Virus record (IMG/VR): IMGVR_UViG_3300033149_006345
Location: 1-64,000 of that record
DNA length: 64,000 bases
Direction: 5' to 3' (one strand)
Origin: a virus
A program made the translations under genes and the position numbers. The notes below the pieces were generated by a model that made no database searches, was not told where the DNA came from, and worked only from the letters and a program-made list of their open reading frames with translations. How positions within the stretch are numbered: the stretch's first letter is position 1; every line of letters begins with the position of its first letter. Shown one piece after another: positions 8,143 through 15,576 of the stretch.

Positions 8143-8171
8143 TTGACAACGGCAATTGGCTATGGTACCAT
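8143..8171 (+). promoter_or_regulatory. Sigma70-like promoter for the first rightward operon
   Basis: A perfect -35 TTGACA (8143-8148), a 17-bp spacer and a -10 TACCAT (8166-8171) lie 75 bp ahead of the first rightward gene at 8246. This is a near-consensus housekeeping-type promoter and points to expression by the host polymerase. Confidence 0.7.
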
Positions 8172-8174
8172 AGC
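8159..8174. promoter_or_regulatory. Perfect 16-bp palindrome over the -10 (operator candidate)
   Basis: GCTATGGTACCATAGC is its own reverse complement and covers the whole -10 element of the promoter at 8143-8171. A dimeric repressor bound here would block the polymerase. The HigA-like protein at 5677-5979 is one possible binder, by inference only. Confidence 0.6.
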
Positions 8175-8245
8175 GCCAAAATCGTGAATCACTTTTTGAC
8201 AATTAAATACAGTTATTATTAACCCGAACCAGAGGAGTAAAGAAA

Positions 8246-8692
8246 ATGAAATGCCCTAAATGCAACTATGAAATTGATGCTCTCCGTGCCGATGTAATTA
8301 GAATTTTAGACGGAGAATGTCCATCTAGTTGTGATGACGCTGTAGTAATCAGCGTCAGGTGTCCCAAATGCTTATTTAAGGTTTTCGGGAAGACAGTAGC
8401 CCAAGAATATGCTACTTGGGCTATAAACGAATACCCGGAATGGGTAGAAACTGGATTCACAGCGGAGTTAAAAAACACTTCCCTTGATGAAGACCTTTAT
8501 ATCTTCCCAAAGGATGGGAAGGTATATCTTGCGGAAAGAGCACGAATAATTTATTCTGGAGGTCCAGACGATGATCTTCCAGATATACCTGACGAAACCG
8601 ATTTGAAACTAGAGGTTTTAGACGACGGAAGATGGTTTATCCGTCGTCTAGATAGAGTAATAGCTGAAATTAAGCATTACAACAACAACTAG
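8246..8692 (+). CDS. Zinc-ribbon hypothetical protein
   Basis: A 148-residue protein beginning with a zinc-ribbon pattern: CPKC at 3-6, C at 25 and 29, then CPKC at 39-42. The rest is acidic with a possible beta domain near the C-terminus. AGAGGAG precedes the ATG. As the first gene after a strong promoter it is probably an early protein that binds nucleic acid or a host protein, but nothing more specific can be said. Confidence 0.75.
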   Translation: MKCPKCNYEIDALRADVIRILDGECPSSCDDAVVISVRCPKCLFKVFGKTVAQEYATWAINEYPEWVETGFTAELKNTSLDEDLYIFPKDGKVYLAERARIIYSGGPDDDLPDIPDETDLKLEVLDDGRWFIRRLDRVIAEIKHYNNN

Positions 8693-8707
8693 AAGGGAGG
8701 TATAACT

Positions 8708-9121
8708 ATGGCTAAAACGACTAAGACGAAAGTAAAGGTAGAGAAGCTGAAGAAAGGTATGTTGGGAAAAGGAAACAGATTTGCGGATGTGGATATAACT
8801 CCACGGTACGTAAAAAAGGATAGAAAACTAACACAACGAGATATAAAAGCAATTGATGAACAAACCAAAGACCTAGAAGCACTATTGAAAGATCCTGGAG
8901 CCAAAGCAGATTTAACAAAACAGCTCCAGATCAGCGATATACCTATTAGTGACAACCAGATTGTTCATGCTGTCCGATCTCAACCTAGTGTTGAGATCAA
9001 AAAAGATGCCAAAGGTAATGTGTCCTTCACTGTCAAGGTATACTCAGACGATATGGAGGATGCTTATACCAAGGCTGTTGATATAGCGGAACGCTTAGTA
9101 GCTATGGAGCTACAAAAATGA
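8708..9121 (+). CDS. Basic/acidic hypothetical protein
   Basis: A 137-residue unknown. The first 60 residues are very Lys/Arg-rich, the middle is helical and acidic, and the end contains a beta-helix stretch (GNVSFTVKVYSDDMEDAYTK). GGGAGGTATAACT precedes the ATG, a ribosome site form shared by most genes of this operon. The stop overlaps the next start (ATGA). Confidence 0.72.
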   Translation: MAKTTKTKVKVEKLKKGMLGKGNRFADVDITPRYVKKDRKLTQRDIKAIDEQTKDLEALLKDPGAKADLTKQLQISDIPISDNQIVHAVRSQPSVEIKKDAKGNVSFTVKVYSDDMEDAYTKAVDIAERLVAMELQK

Positions 9122-9333
9122 AGCGTGACGTTATATCCGGGCGTTTCCTAAATGAGCGGGTGTGTCGTATATCACGGCAACTAAACGGCAAGAAAATGGT
9201 GATTATATACGGTACGCCTTCTCGGTCTTTCAGGAAACGCCTAGCAGACTACGGTTTTAGGTATGATGGTAATAACAAGCGCTGGTATAAGATAATGAGC
9301 AAGAATCAAAAACTACCAGCGTTTATAAGATAA
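9118..9333 (+). CDS. Small basic protein with GFRYDGNNKRWYK motif
   Basis: A 71-residue basic protein. The segment FRKRLADYGFRYDGNNKRWYK resembles a short fold found in many phage and plasmid proteins (DUF5710-like), where a Gly-Phe/Trp turn packs against a Trp-Tyr pair. It is translationally coupled to the upstream gene by a 4-bp overlap. Function unknown. Confidence 0.68.
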   Translation: MKRDVISGRFLNERVCRISRQLNGKKMVIIYGTPSRSFRKRLADYGFRYDGNNKRWYKIMSKNQKLPAFIR

Positions 9334-9345
9334 GGGGGATATACC

Positions 9346-9675
9346 ATGCGTTTGCGAGATCGTTATATTACAATGACGGCAATGATCAACCATTTTGGTG
9401 ACACTTTCGAAGAGGCATTTGCAAAAAGCGAAATGACATTGCGTGAAGCAATATATGTACATGATCATTATGTGCCTCAGAATAAACGCCTGCGGTATAT
9501 CCGCATGAACGGCAAGATGTTCAAGTATATCGGCAACGGCGTATTTCGCCGTGTCGATTCCCTTGGTCGTTTTTGTCTAGATGGTAAAAACGATCATGTA
9601 AAAGTGTTGGGATTCGTCAGGAATCCGCTCGAAGTTATATTCAACGATTCAATCGAAAAGATTAAGGAGGTATAA
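9346..9675 (+). CDS. Hypothetical protein
   Basis: A 109-residue basic protein with no recognised motif, helical at the N-terminus and beta-rich after residue 50 (KMFKYIGNGVFRRVDSLGRF). AGGGGGATATACC precedes the ATG. Short spacing to both neighbours shows it is part of the operon. Confidence 0.7.
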   Translation: MRLRDRYITMTAMINHFGDTFEEAFAKSEMTLREAIYVHDHYVPQNKRLRYIRMNGKMFKYIGNGVFRRVDSLGRFCLDGKNDHVKVLGFVRNPLEVIFNDSIEKIKEV

Positions 9676-9677
9676 AA

Positions 9678-9986
9678 ATGGAATGGATATGTGATATCAG
9701 ACGTGTCAACAGTTGTGAAGCGCATCTGAGAGTCCTTTCAGATGCAATTGGTAACAATAAATGGACTGCATGGTTCGGTGGCCGGGGAGATCAAGTAGTA
9801 ATTAGTATACCACGCAACTTCAAACTTTCTCGAAGGCGAGAGAAAGTACTGCTTCGAGATGGTTTCGGATATACTCCGATCATTATATTCGAAGATGGTA
9901 GGAAATTTGAACCCTCTATGTCAGAATTATATAGTAATAACTTTCCGACAGTTACTCAAGAAGATCTTGACCGTTTTTACAAATAG
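9678..9986 (+). CDS. Hypothetical protein
   Basis: A 102-residue unknown protein with an N-terminal strand-helix pattern (CDIRRVNSCEAHLRVLSDAIG), a Trp pair (WTAWFGG) and a central basic strand-turn. AGGAGGTATAAAA precedes the ATG, which lies two bases after the previous stop codon. Nothing supports a function. Confidence 0.7.
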   Translation: MEWICDIRRVNSCEAHLRVLSDAIGNNKWTAWFGGRGDQVVISIPRNFKLSRRREKVLLRDGFGYTPIIIFEDGRKFEPSMSELYSNNFPTVTQEDLDRFYK

Positions 9987-9997
9987 GAGGATATATC

Positions 9998-10633
9998 ATG
10001 ACATACCCAATACAGCAGATTAAAGTATATGACGCCGAAGTGGTATATCAGGCCATGAAGGCATCTGATGAGTTTTACTTCGTAGAGTTTAACAGAGAGA
10101 AGGGAATAATATACTGCACCATTGAAAGATATGCCATGGACGGCCATGGCTACCATGTCGGATATGAGCGATTTAAGTATACCATTGGTCCCTTGTTGAC
10201 CAAAGAAAGAATGGGTGTATACAACATGGGACCATGGGGTTTATCTAAATATGTCTTCCTCCATGCCGATATAACCAACTGCGAGGTAAAGGTTATACCG
10301 GCAGAAGAGGAACACAGGCCAACTAAAACAGAGCTGATTGAATATATTATAGAAATGAGAAAAGGGGAGTATACCAAAACCGAATTACGCAAGATGTCCA
10401 AGGATGAAATTGAGGATATAGCATCCAACCTTGGATATTACGACGGGGTATACTACCCCGCTGACGAAGATTTCGCCTATGAAGTATTTAGAGTAACAAT
10501 GGAGGATATAGTACTGAAAATAATAGATGAAAACCCTAATGATTGGGAATATACCTACAATGCCGAAGGTGGATATTGGAGCCTCGGCGATTTGATTTGG
10601 GATATAGAAAATAACACCTATGAGGAGGTATAA
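9998..10633 (+). CDS. Hypothetical protein
   Basis: A 211-residue acidic protein, unknown. The first 110 residues look beta-rich with many Tyr; residues 105-150 are helical (LIEYIIEMRKGEYTKTELRKMSKDEIEDIASNLG shows a Lys/Glu helical segment that resembles a SAP-like or HeH-like unit); the end is acidic. AGGAGGATATATC precedes the ATG. Ile is very often encoded by ATA here, as in the whole operon. Confidence 0.7.
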   Translation: MTYPIQQIKVYDAEVVYQAMKASDEFYFVEFNREKGIIYCTIERYAMDGHGYHVGYERFKYTIGPLLTKERMGVYNMGPWGLSKYVFLHADITNCEVKVIPAEEEHRPTKTELIEYIIEMRKGEYTKTELRKMSKDEIEDIASNLGYYDGVYYPADEDFAYEVFRVTMEDIVLKIIDENPNDWEYTYNAEGGYWSLGDLIWDIENNTYEEV

Positions 10634-10635
10634 CT

Positions 10636-11091
10636 ATGGCATATGCACCGTTTTATATCTGGGGTCGAGTGAGCAACAGGAAACATGATATATCCATTCG
10701 TGTCAGAAACTCTGGCGGTATAATCATATTCGCCAGAGTAGATGGCGGAAGCGAAGAAGTAGTATCTATATACATGGACACAGAGCGTGATGGTAATATC
10801 ATAACAATGAACATTAGACTACCGAATGCTAAGCAATACAATTGGGCATGGTTTGGAAAGAATCAAGGTTATATCCGCTTCAACCGCTTTGATATAGTAG
10901 ATGCCTATTACGTATACTCGATGGATTACGGCGAACATGTGACGCTGGCAAGGTTGACAGATAAACTGAGATATACTCCATCTCCCAAGATAAAGGAAAA
11001 GGGATATCATGGATTGAGCAAAAATGCCAAGAAGATATATCACAATCTTGTTGTAAGGCACTATAGCGATCTTGCAAGATATAAAGGATAA
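10636..11091 (+). CDS. Hypothetical protein
   Basis: A 151-residue basic, Tyr- and Asn-rich protein of unknown function. It appears beta-rich for the first 105 residues and helical at the C-terminus (GLSKNAKKIYHNLVVRHYSD). GAGGAGGTATAACT precedes the ATG. No family recognised. Confidence 0.7.
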   Translation: MAYAPFYIWGRVSNRKHDISIRVRNSGGIIIFARVDGGSEEVVSIYMDTERDGNIITMNIRLPNAKQYNWAWFGKNQGYIRFNRFDIVDAYYVYSMDYGEHVTLARLTDKLRYTPSPKIKEKGYHGLSKNAKKIYHNLVVRHYSDLARYKG

Positions 11092-11109
11092 GGAGAGAAG
11101 AGGATTAAG

Positions 11110-11259
11110 ATGAGATATACTTGCATATGCGGTGGGCAATTGTATAAGGTTATGGTTCAACCATTTCAACAAGCGGGATGGTATATCTGTAGTAAATGTA
11201 ACAGAAGAGGACCATTATATATAATTAGTAGATTGTTTGTGATTGGAGATGATCAATGA
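11110..11259 (+). CDS. 49-residue zinc-ribbon microprotein
   Basis: A short frame encoding 49 residues with the pattern C-x1-C-x21-C-x2-C (CIC ... CSKC), typical of a very small zinc ribbon. An AGAGGA site lies upstream of the ATG, and it fills a 200-bp space between two operon genes that would otherwise be empty. The Cys spacing and position make it a credible gene, though the start codon spacing is not ideal. Confidence 0.6.
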   Translation: MRYTCICGGQLYKVMVQPFQQAGWYICSKCNRRGPLYIISRLFVIGDDQ

Positions 11260-11295
11260 GATATATCAAGAGATCCTTTATATAGGGGGGATATA

Positions 11296-11682
11296 ATGCT
11301 AATCGTATTGAGAAAAGCTATTGCCAGTAATGTATACCCCACATACAGCAATGGGGTATATGACGGCAAACCTATGAGAAAATATTATACTGTTAAACTT
11401 GGCACACATGAGCACGAGAGTTATACCTGTGCTCAATGTGGCAAACAACACGATAAGTTATATCTAATTGTGAGGAAAGTTCGAGATATGTTTGGTCACT
11501 TTCCTGTAGTTATGCTGAATGGACAAGAACACGTGATTGATATAACCTTGCCAACTACGGTGGATAAAATACCACGTGATGCTGTTGCCGTACCTGATGC
11601 TATAGCTAGCAAGGTATGGCATTGGGACAGTCATCGTTTTGTACATAGCAGCTTGATATCATTCTGGAAAAACAACAGATAA
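11296..11682 (+). CDS. Hypothetical protein with CxxC/His cluster
   Basis: A 128-residue protein, last of the first rightward operon. Residues about 37-52 (HEHESYTCAQCGKQH) form a His/Cys cluster likely to bind zinc. The remainder is beta-rich with a conserved-looking IDITLPTTVDKIPRDAV stretch. AGGGGGGATATA precedes the ATG. An intrinsic terminator follows four bases after the stop. Confidence 0.7.
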   Translation: MLIVLRKAIASNVYPTYSNGVYDGKPMRKYYTVKLGTHEHESYTCAQCGKQHDKLYLIVRKVRDMFGHFPVVMLNGQEHVIDITLPTTVDKIPRDAVAVPDAIASKVWHWDSHRFVHSSLISFWKNNR

Positions 11683-11685
11683 AAG

Positions 11686-11723
11686 AAAACCCCGGCCAGG
11701 TATATCACCTGCCGGGGTTTTTT
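11686..11723 (+). terminator. Intrinsic terminator of the first rightward operon
   Basis: AAAACCCCGGC and AGG pair with CCT and GCCGGGGTTTT around a short loop, followed directly by a T-run. It is a textbook Rho-independent terminator directly after the stop at 11682. Confidence 0.92.
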
Positions 11724-11737
11724 ATTCTTTATAACTT

Positions 11738-11786
11738 GGCGTTCTCGATATATCGGCGTTCTGAATCCTCAGTTTTTTTGCGTTCT
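11738..11786. repeat. Second cluster of the GCGTTCT motif
   Basis: CGTTCT occurs at 11740-11745, 11757-11762 and 11781-11786. The last copy has the long form AATCCTCAGTTTTTTTGCG then TTCT, nearly identical to copies at 7.8 kb. The two clusters flank the first rightward operon. Confidence 0.58.
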
Positions 11787-11850
11787 ATATACCGGGGGGG
11801 AAGGTCGGTGCAATATTTCTCTTGCGCCAATCCCGCTTGCGCCAATATAC

Positions 11851-12015
11851 TTTGCACCGGTGCAAATATATTTAGCTCCATGCAAAATATATTTGCACTA
11901 GTTATATCCTAGGATATACCATGTGGTATATCTGCAACGGTATACTGCACACAATTGTGTGCAATGTTTCCCATGCAAATATGCCTGCATGGTATACTTG
12001 CAGGATATATCCTGC
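11851..12015. promoter_or_regulatory. Array of distinct perfect or near-perfect palindromes
   Basis: Non-coding. Palindromes in order: TTTGCACCGGTGCAAA (11851-11866), TATATCCTAGGATATA (11903-11918), two 9-bp arms GATATACCA/TGGTATATC (11913-11932), TGCACACAATTGTGTGCA (11946-11963), 7-bp arms CCATGCA/TGCATGG (11971-11992) and GCAGGATATATCCTGC (12000-12015). Just upstream the decamer CTTGCGCCAA is directly repeated (11821, 11836). Candidates are an operator array or a replication origin. Confidence 0.65.
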
Positions 12016-12114
12016 TAGATATAACTTGCCTAAAAATTTTTCTCGAATTTTCTCGATCAGCCAATATGTTTCATGGTATATCTTGCCGGAAATACTAGCA
12101 AATTCGGAAAAATT

Positions 12115-12139
12115 TGTCAAGCGAATTTTTTGCTTGACA
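12115..12139. repeat. 8-bp inverted repeat overlapping the -35
   Basis: TGTCAAGC (12115-12122) and GCTTGACA (12132-12139) are exact complements separated by nine bases. The right arm contains the -35 hexamer of the promoter at 12134. It may be an operator, or a remnant of back-to-back promoters. Confidence 0.5.
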
Positions 12140-12161
12140 TGCTCATATTATATGATATAAG
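12134..12161 (+). promoter_or_regulatory. Sigma70-like promoter for the second rightward operon
   Basis: TTGACA (12134-12139), a 16-bp spacer and TATAAG (12156-12161), 50 bp ahead of the first gene at 12211. The -10 region contains a 13-bp palindrome TTATATGATATAA (12148-12160) that could be an operator. Confidence 0.68.
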
Positions 12162-12210
12162 TAAAGGCAAATCCGGCAAGGGAACCCGAAAAGGAAAGGA
12201 GGTTAAGGAA

Positions 12211-12429
12211 ATGGTAAAGGAAAACAAAGGGTTACGGAAAGACATCAGACGGGAAATAGCTTACAAAGTCATAAAGAGACATCCGGCCTGGAATTTGGTT
12301 GAGGCATTGAAATTTATAGATGCAACAATGGATCTAGTCCGAAACAAGGAAATTGATAGAGTATATGAAAATTTTGATATTGTTGGTCTGCCGTACAATC
12401 TCGCCATCGAGATTGCCGGACATTGTTAA
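12211..12429 (+). CDS. Small hypothetical protein
   Basis: A 72-residue, mostly helical, basic protein not recognised. The start at 12211 is fixed by AAGGAGG ten bases upstream; the frame is open further upstream but that part overlaps the promoter. It opens the second rightward operon. Confidence 0.7.
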   Translation: MVKENKGLRKDIRREIAYKVIKRHPAWNLVEALKFIDATMDLVRNKEIDRVYENFDIVGLPYNLAIEIAGHC

Positions 12430-12450
12430 CCACAAAACGGGAGGTGCAAC

Positions 12451-12750
12451 ATGGCAAAGGCAAAAAATAAAGTAATCGAATTGAAACCGGAGGACGCATT
12501 AGTGTTTGACAGGTTGGTCAATGAACTGGAGGATTTTTTAATCCGTAAAGGCATCAAGCGTGCTGATGCCGAGAGAAAACTCTTAGCAAAAGGTTTTCGT
12601 CCTGTAACTTCCAAAGAATTTGCTCACCTTACTAGGTTCGAGCGAAGTTTACTTGAATGGCGTGTTTGCGGCCGCAAGCGCTTTGTGCGGCCGCGTCAAC
12701 GGTTTATCCACCGCGGGCGTGTTGTCACGGTGGAATACAAAAGGGCGTGA
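12451..12750 (+). CDS. Small basic hypothetical protein
   Basis: A 99-residue protein. The first half is an acidic helical domain (PEDALVFDRLVNELEDFLIRKG) and the second half is very Arg-rich (GRKRFVRPRQRFIHRGR), suggesting nucleic-acid contact. GGGAGGTGCAAC precedes the ATG; the same ribosome-site form starts the gene at 13697. The GC content is higher than in the first rightward operon. Confidence 0.7.
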   Translation: MAKAKNKVIELKPEDALVFDRLVNELEDFLIRKGIKRADAERKLLAKGFRPVTSKEFAHLTRFERSLLEWRVCGRKRFVRPRQRFIHRGRVVTVEYKRA

Positions 12751-12752
12751 TC

Positions 12753-13634
12753 ATGGTACAGGATGTTTATAAACGTGATCAATCAACCGTCGAGTTTTTA
12801 CGGCAGGTTGGTTTAGCTTGTCGCAACCTCGATGGAATAGATCATGTGTATTATTGCAAGGCAAAGCGGCAATGTAAGACGCTTTTGCCTTGCGTCTACA
12901 ATTGTGGTGAATATGAAGGTTGCCAGGACATACCAGACAACCTGCAACCTCTAATATCAACCATAAAACGGATGGAGGAAAAAATCATGGCAAAGGTAAA
13001 GGTAAGCAAAAAGGCAACCGGCAAGGGAAACATCAAGGCAAAGGTAAAGGTTGGTAGCAAAGCAACCTCCACCACCAACCAGGAGGTGAATAACGGCAAC
13101 CTGCAAACCACCATAAAGGCAATCAAGGATTTGCTCGATGGATATCAATTTAACAACAAACACAACGTAACCATGAACACGTTGTGCGACATCGACAAAA
13201 AGCTTGACAGGTTGATCGACGCTTTGCGTTATTTTAATGAACGACTGGAAAAATTGGGACCGGCCATAGAGGTTATAAGTCGATATGGCCGGGAAAACCG
13301 GCAGGACTATTTGCCGCAAAAGGCAACCGAAAAGGCAACATCCACCTCCACCAAAACATCACGTCTTGGAAGTTTAGTCGGGACAGTATATAACGCTTTG
13401 GTGGAATACACAGAACAGGATGGAGGTGCAACCTTCGATGAGGTGATAGACTATGTAAAGGAACATGGCTTCACCTCCGACAGCAATCTGTCAACCGTCC
13501 AGCAATATCTAAAACCTAACGTGCAATTTGTGGAATTTCTCCGCAAAAAGGGCAAGCGATTGATGGAGGTGCTATTTGAGGATGAGGACGGCAACCAGGT
13601 TGACGGTTATGTCCTAGAGGACATAGAGGACTAA
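12753..13634 (+). CDS. Multi-domain protein with Cys-rich N-terminus, Lys/Thr linker and winged-helix-like C-terminus
   Basis: A 293-residue protein starting two bases after the previous stop. Residues 1-70 have six Cys in a possible metal-binding arrangement (YYCKAKRQCKTLLPCVYNC). About 79-115 is a Lys/Ala/Thr-rich linker, 120-175 is helical and may oligomerise, and 200-290 resembles a winged helix (GATFDEVIDYVKEHG, then NLSTVQQYL). A second in-frame ATG at 12987 is preceded by GGAGGAAAAAATC, a much stronger site than that of the first ATG, so a 215-residue short form lacking the Cys domain is likely also or instead made. Function unknown; DNA binding is inferred. Confidence 0.68.
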   Translation: MVQDVYKRDQSTVEFLRQVGLACRNLDGIDHVYYCKAKRQCKTLLPCVYNCGEYEGCQDIPDNLQPLISTIKRMEEKIMAKVKVSKKATGKGNIKAKVKVGSKATSTTNQEVNNGNLQTTIKAIKDLLDGYQFNNKHNVTMNTLCDIDKKLDRLIDALRYFNERLEKLGPAIEVISRYGRENRQDYLPQKATEKATSTSTKTSRLGSLVGTVYNALVEYTEQDGGATFDEVIDYVKEHGFTSDSNLSTVQQYLKPNVQFVEFLRKKGKRLMEVLFEDEDGNQVDGYVLEDIED

Positions 13635-13652
13635 GACCAAATATTAACCTAG

Positions 13653-13674
13653 GGCAAGGCAACAATGCCTTGCC
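13653..13674 (+). other. Intergenic mRNA hairpin
   Basis: GGCAAGGCA and TGCCTTGCC form a 9-bp stem around a 4-nt ACAA loop between two genes of the operon. No U-run follows, so it is more likely a stability or translation-control element than a terminator. The CCTTGCCTGCA word in its right arm recurs in the non-coding region downstream. Confidence 0.5.
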
Positions 13675-13696
13675 TGCAACAACCGGGAGGTGCAAT

Positions 13697-13942
13697 ATGG
13701 CTAAGGGTAAGGTTGTCGGCAACCTGTACATCATGGAGGATTTTACGGACGGTTTAGAGGTGGAGTTTTACAGGATGTCAAAGGATTCAAGGGGTGGGAA
13801 ACCTCGATATACTACTCCAACGGAATATAACCAGGATGATCTAATCCTCGATGATGTCCTGGTTATAACTGTCAACCGCAAATCCACCAACGGCAAGGCA
13901 AAACCAAAGGTAAAGCGTCGGCCAAAGGTAGCTAAAAAGTAA
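13697..13942 (+). CDS. Small basic-tailed hypothetical protein
   Basis: An 81-residue protein with a beta-rich first half (KVVGNLYIMEDFTDGLEVEFY) and a Lys/Arg tail. CGGGAGGTGCAAT places the start at 13697; the frame extends nine codons upstream. Last gene before the terminator. Not recognised. Confidence 0.65.
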   Translation: MAKGKVVGNLYIMEDFTDGLEVEFYRMSKDSRGGKPRYTTPTEYNQDDLILDDVLVITVNRKSTNGKAKPKVKRRPKVAKK

Positions 13943-13964
13943 AACTCATATCTAAACCTGATGG

Positions 13965-13996
13965 AACCTCCTGGTTGTTACGCCAGGAGGTTTTTT
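13965..13996 (+). terminator. Intrinsic terminator of the second rightward operon
   Basis: AACCTCCTGG (13965-13974) pairs perfectly with CCAGGAGGTT (13983-13992) around an 8-nt loop and runs into TTTTTT. Confidence 0.92.
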
Positions 13997-14989
13997 ATTG
14001 CCTTGATCATGGTATATCTCAATGGCCTGTACAGCAAGGCAATATCCAAAACATGCCTTTCCAATGTTTTTCTCTTATAGTTTTCTCTTGTCTCTGCAAT
14101 ATCGTTTCCTTGCCTGTAATAATATGCAGATACAATAAAAGGTTATATTTGAGATACAGATATTGCTAGCAGATATTTGATTAGTTGAATGTCTGGTAAT
14201 TGGTTTACCAGGTAACTGATCATTGGCGATTTGGGTATTTGGTTGTTTGTTCAGGTAGTAGTCGGTGGTTTGGTTTACCTGGTGATTGGTTTACTGGTAA
14301 CTGGTTGTTTGGTGATTGATTTGGTGATTTGGTTTACCTGGTGATTTGGCGATTTGATAGTACGCCAATGATCCCTTGCCTACAGTTTTTCATATCACCA
14401 ATATACTAAACTCAAAAGTATAAACTAGAACATATCTAATTCGCTTTATACTCGTATCAAACACCTTGCCTGCACCTAAATCTACCTCTATCGCCTAATC
14501 CCTACCACAGGCAAATCTGGCATTATATGAACGTTGCTATATGCAGGCATTGCCGTATATGCAATCCACTATACACCATGCCTATTTCGTCTCACAATCG
14601 CTTTTCTATGCCTTGCCAATATCAAACACTAGGACTAAGGCGAAAATCGATCACAAGCCAAATTTGATCCATTTGCAACGTACAGATGGTTTAGCTATGC
14701 CTGCATATGCCGGTATGATCGCTGCTATAGTACACAGGCAAGCTTCGATCATCACCTTGAGCACTATACCAGTCGATCCATTGCCCATATTTCCATGCAC
14801 CAATATATTGAACATTGCATATGATCATGTGCTGATATATTCCAATATGGCAGCAATATATCCATTGCACCATGTGCTATATATCTATTGCGGTATACAA
14901 TACTGCATTTGATCCTATGTGGTATATGGTATAGGGGTATACTCGGGTATACTGTCCAATATACCCAAAGTCCCATTTTGGACACACCG
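13997..14989. other. Long AT-rich non-coding region
   Basis: About 1 kb with no credible gene on either strand; open frames here lack ribosome sites and have implausible composition. It contains the recurring word CCTTGCCTRYA (14108, 14374, 14464, also 13668), many GTATAC/GGTATA words towards its right end (14.88-14.99 kb), and the GT-rich repeats described separately. It may hold an origin or a packaging or partition signal. Confidence 0.55.
14170..14365. repeat. GT-rich degenerate repeats
   Basis: The words TGGTTTACC, GGTAACTGG and GGTGATTTGG recur in a strongly strand-biased (G+T on plus) stretch of nearly 200 bp, for example TGGTTTACCTGGTGATT at two places. Copies are irregular in spacing. 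No coding potential. Confidence 0.6.
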
Positions 14990-15002
14990 GATATACCAAG
15001 AA

Positions 15003-15330
15003 GTCAACCTTACACCTAACAAGTTTTCTCAACTCACATATATAAAGAACCTATTAGTTCAACCTTACATCTAACAAATTTCTCCAATCCGTATATATAA
15101 GGAACTATTTAATTCCATATTTCACCTACTAGATTTTTCAAACTTGTATATATAAGGAAGTTGTTTCTATTTTACCTACCATCTAACAACTCTTTCAAAC
15201 TCACATATATAAGGAAGTTGTTTTACTTCATCCACCATCTAATAAATTTTTTCAATTCACATATATAAGGAACAACTTAATTCCATATTCCACCTGACAA
15301 TTTTTTCAAACTCGTATATATAACAACTCC
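15003..15330. repeat. Six-copy ~56-bp direct repeat array with ATATATAA core
   Basis: ATATATAA occurs at 15038, 15093, 15148, 15205, 15261 and 15316, i.e. at 55-57 bp intervals. Each copy also has an upstream CTAACAA-like block and a TTTTTCAAACTC-like block, and copies 2-5 continue AAGGAA. The segments between are AT-rich and diverged. It is non-coding and does not look like CRISPR. An iteron-type origin, a partition site or a protein-binding array are the leading options. Confidence 0.75.
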
Positions 15331-15576
15331 ATTTGCTACACCTGATTGTTTTTCTTGAAACCATTTTTATCCATTCAGATTTTCTTATCGTCTATTGTTT
15401 TTTAAACTTCCATATGTTGAAAGATATATGCAGCAATAAATTTTTCATATACGCATATATATTGGCTTCGTCATATTTTACTTCCCTGAAAACTATTGAT
15501 ATTGCAAATTGGAAAAATGAATTTTGGAAAAATATATGGAGGGAAATTTGGATATGGGTATATAAGGGAATGGATA
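15331..15576. other. Non-coding AT-rich spacer
   Basis: Between the repeat array and the leftward terminator. Open frames on both strands lack ribosome sites and resemble random AT-rich translation. Nothing else is seen in it. Confidence 0.4.

Noticed and set aside
12073-12210. N-terminal extension of the small gene at 12211
   Set aside because: It would cover the promoter and palindromes; a strong ribosome site supports the start at 12211.
14541-14912. Open frame of 123 codons on the plus strand in the long non-coding region
   Set aside because: No ribosome site, unlikely amino-acid pattern, and it lies in AT-rich repeat-like DNA; it looks like a chance frame.
15003-15330. CRISPR array
   Set aside because: The repeats are imperfect along their whole length and the intervals are not unique spacers of uniform type; no cas genes nearby.
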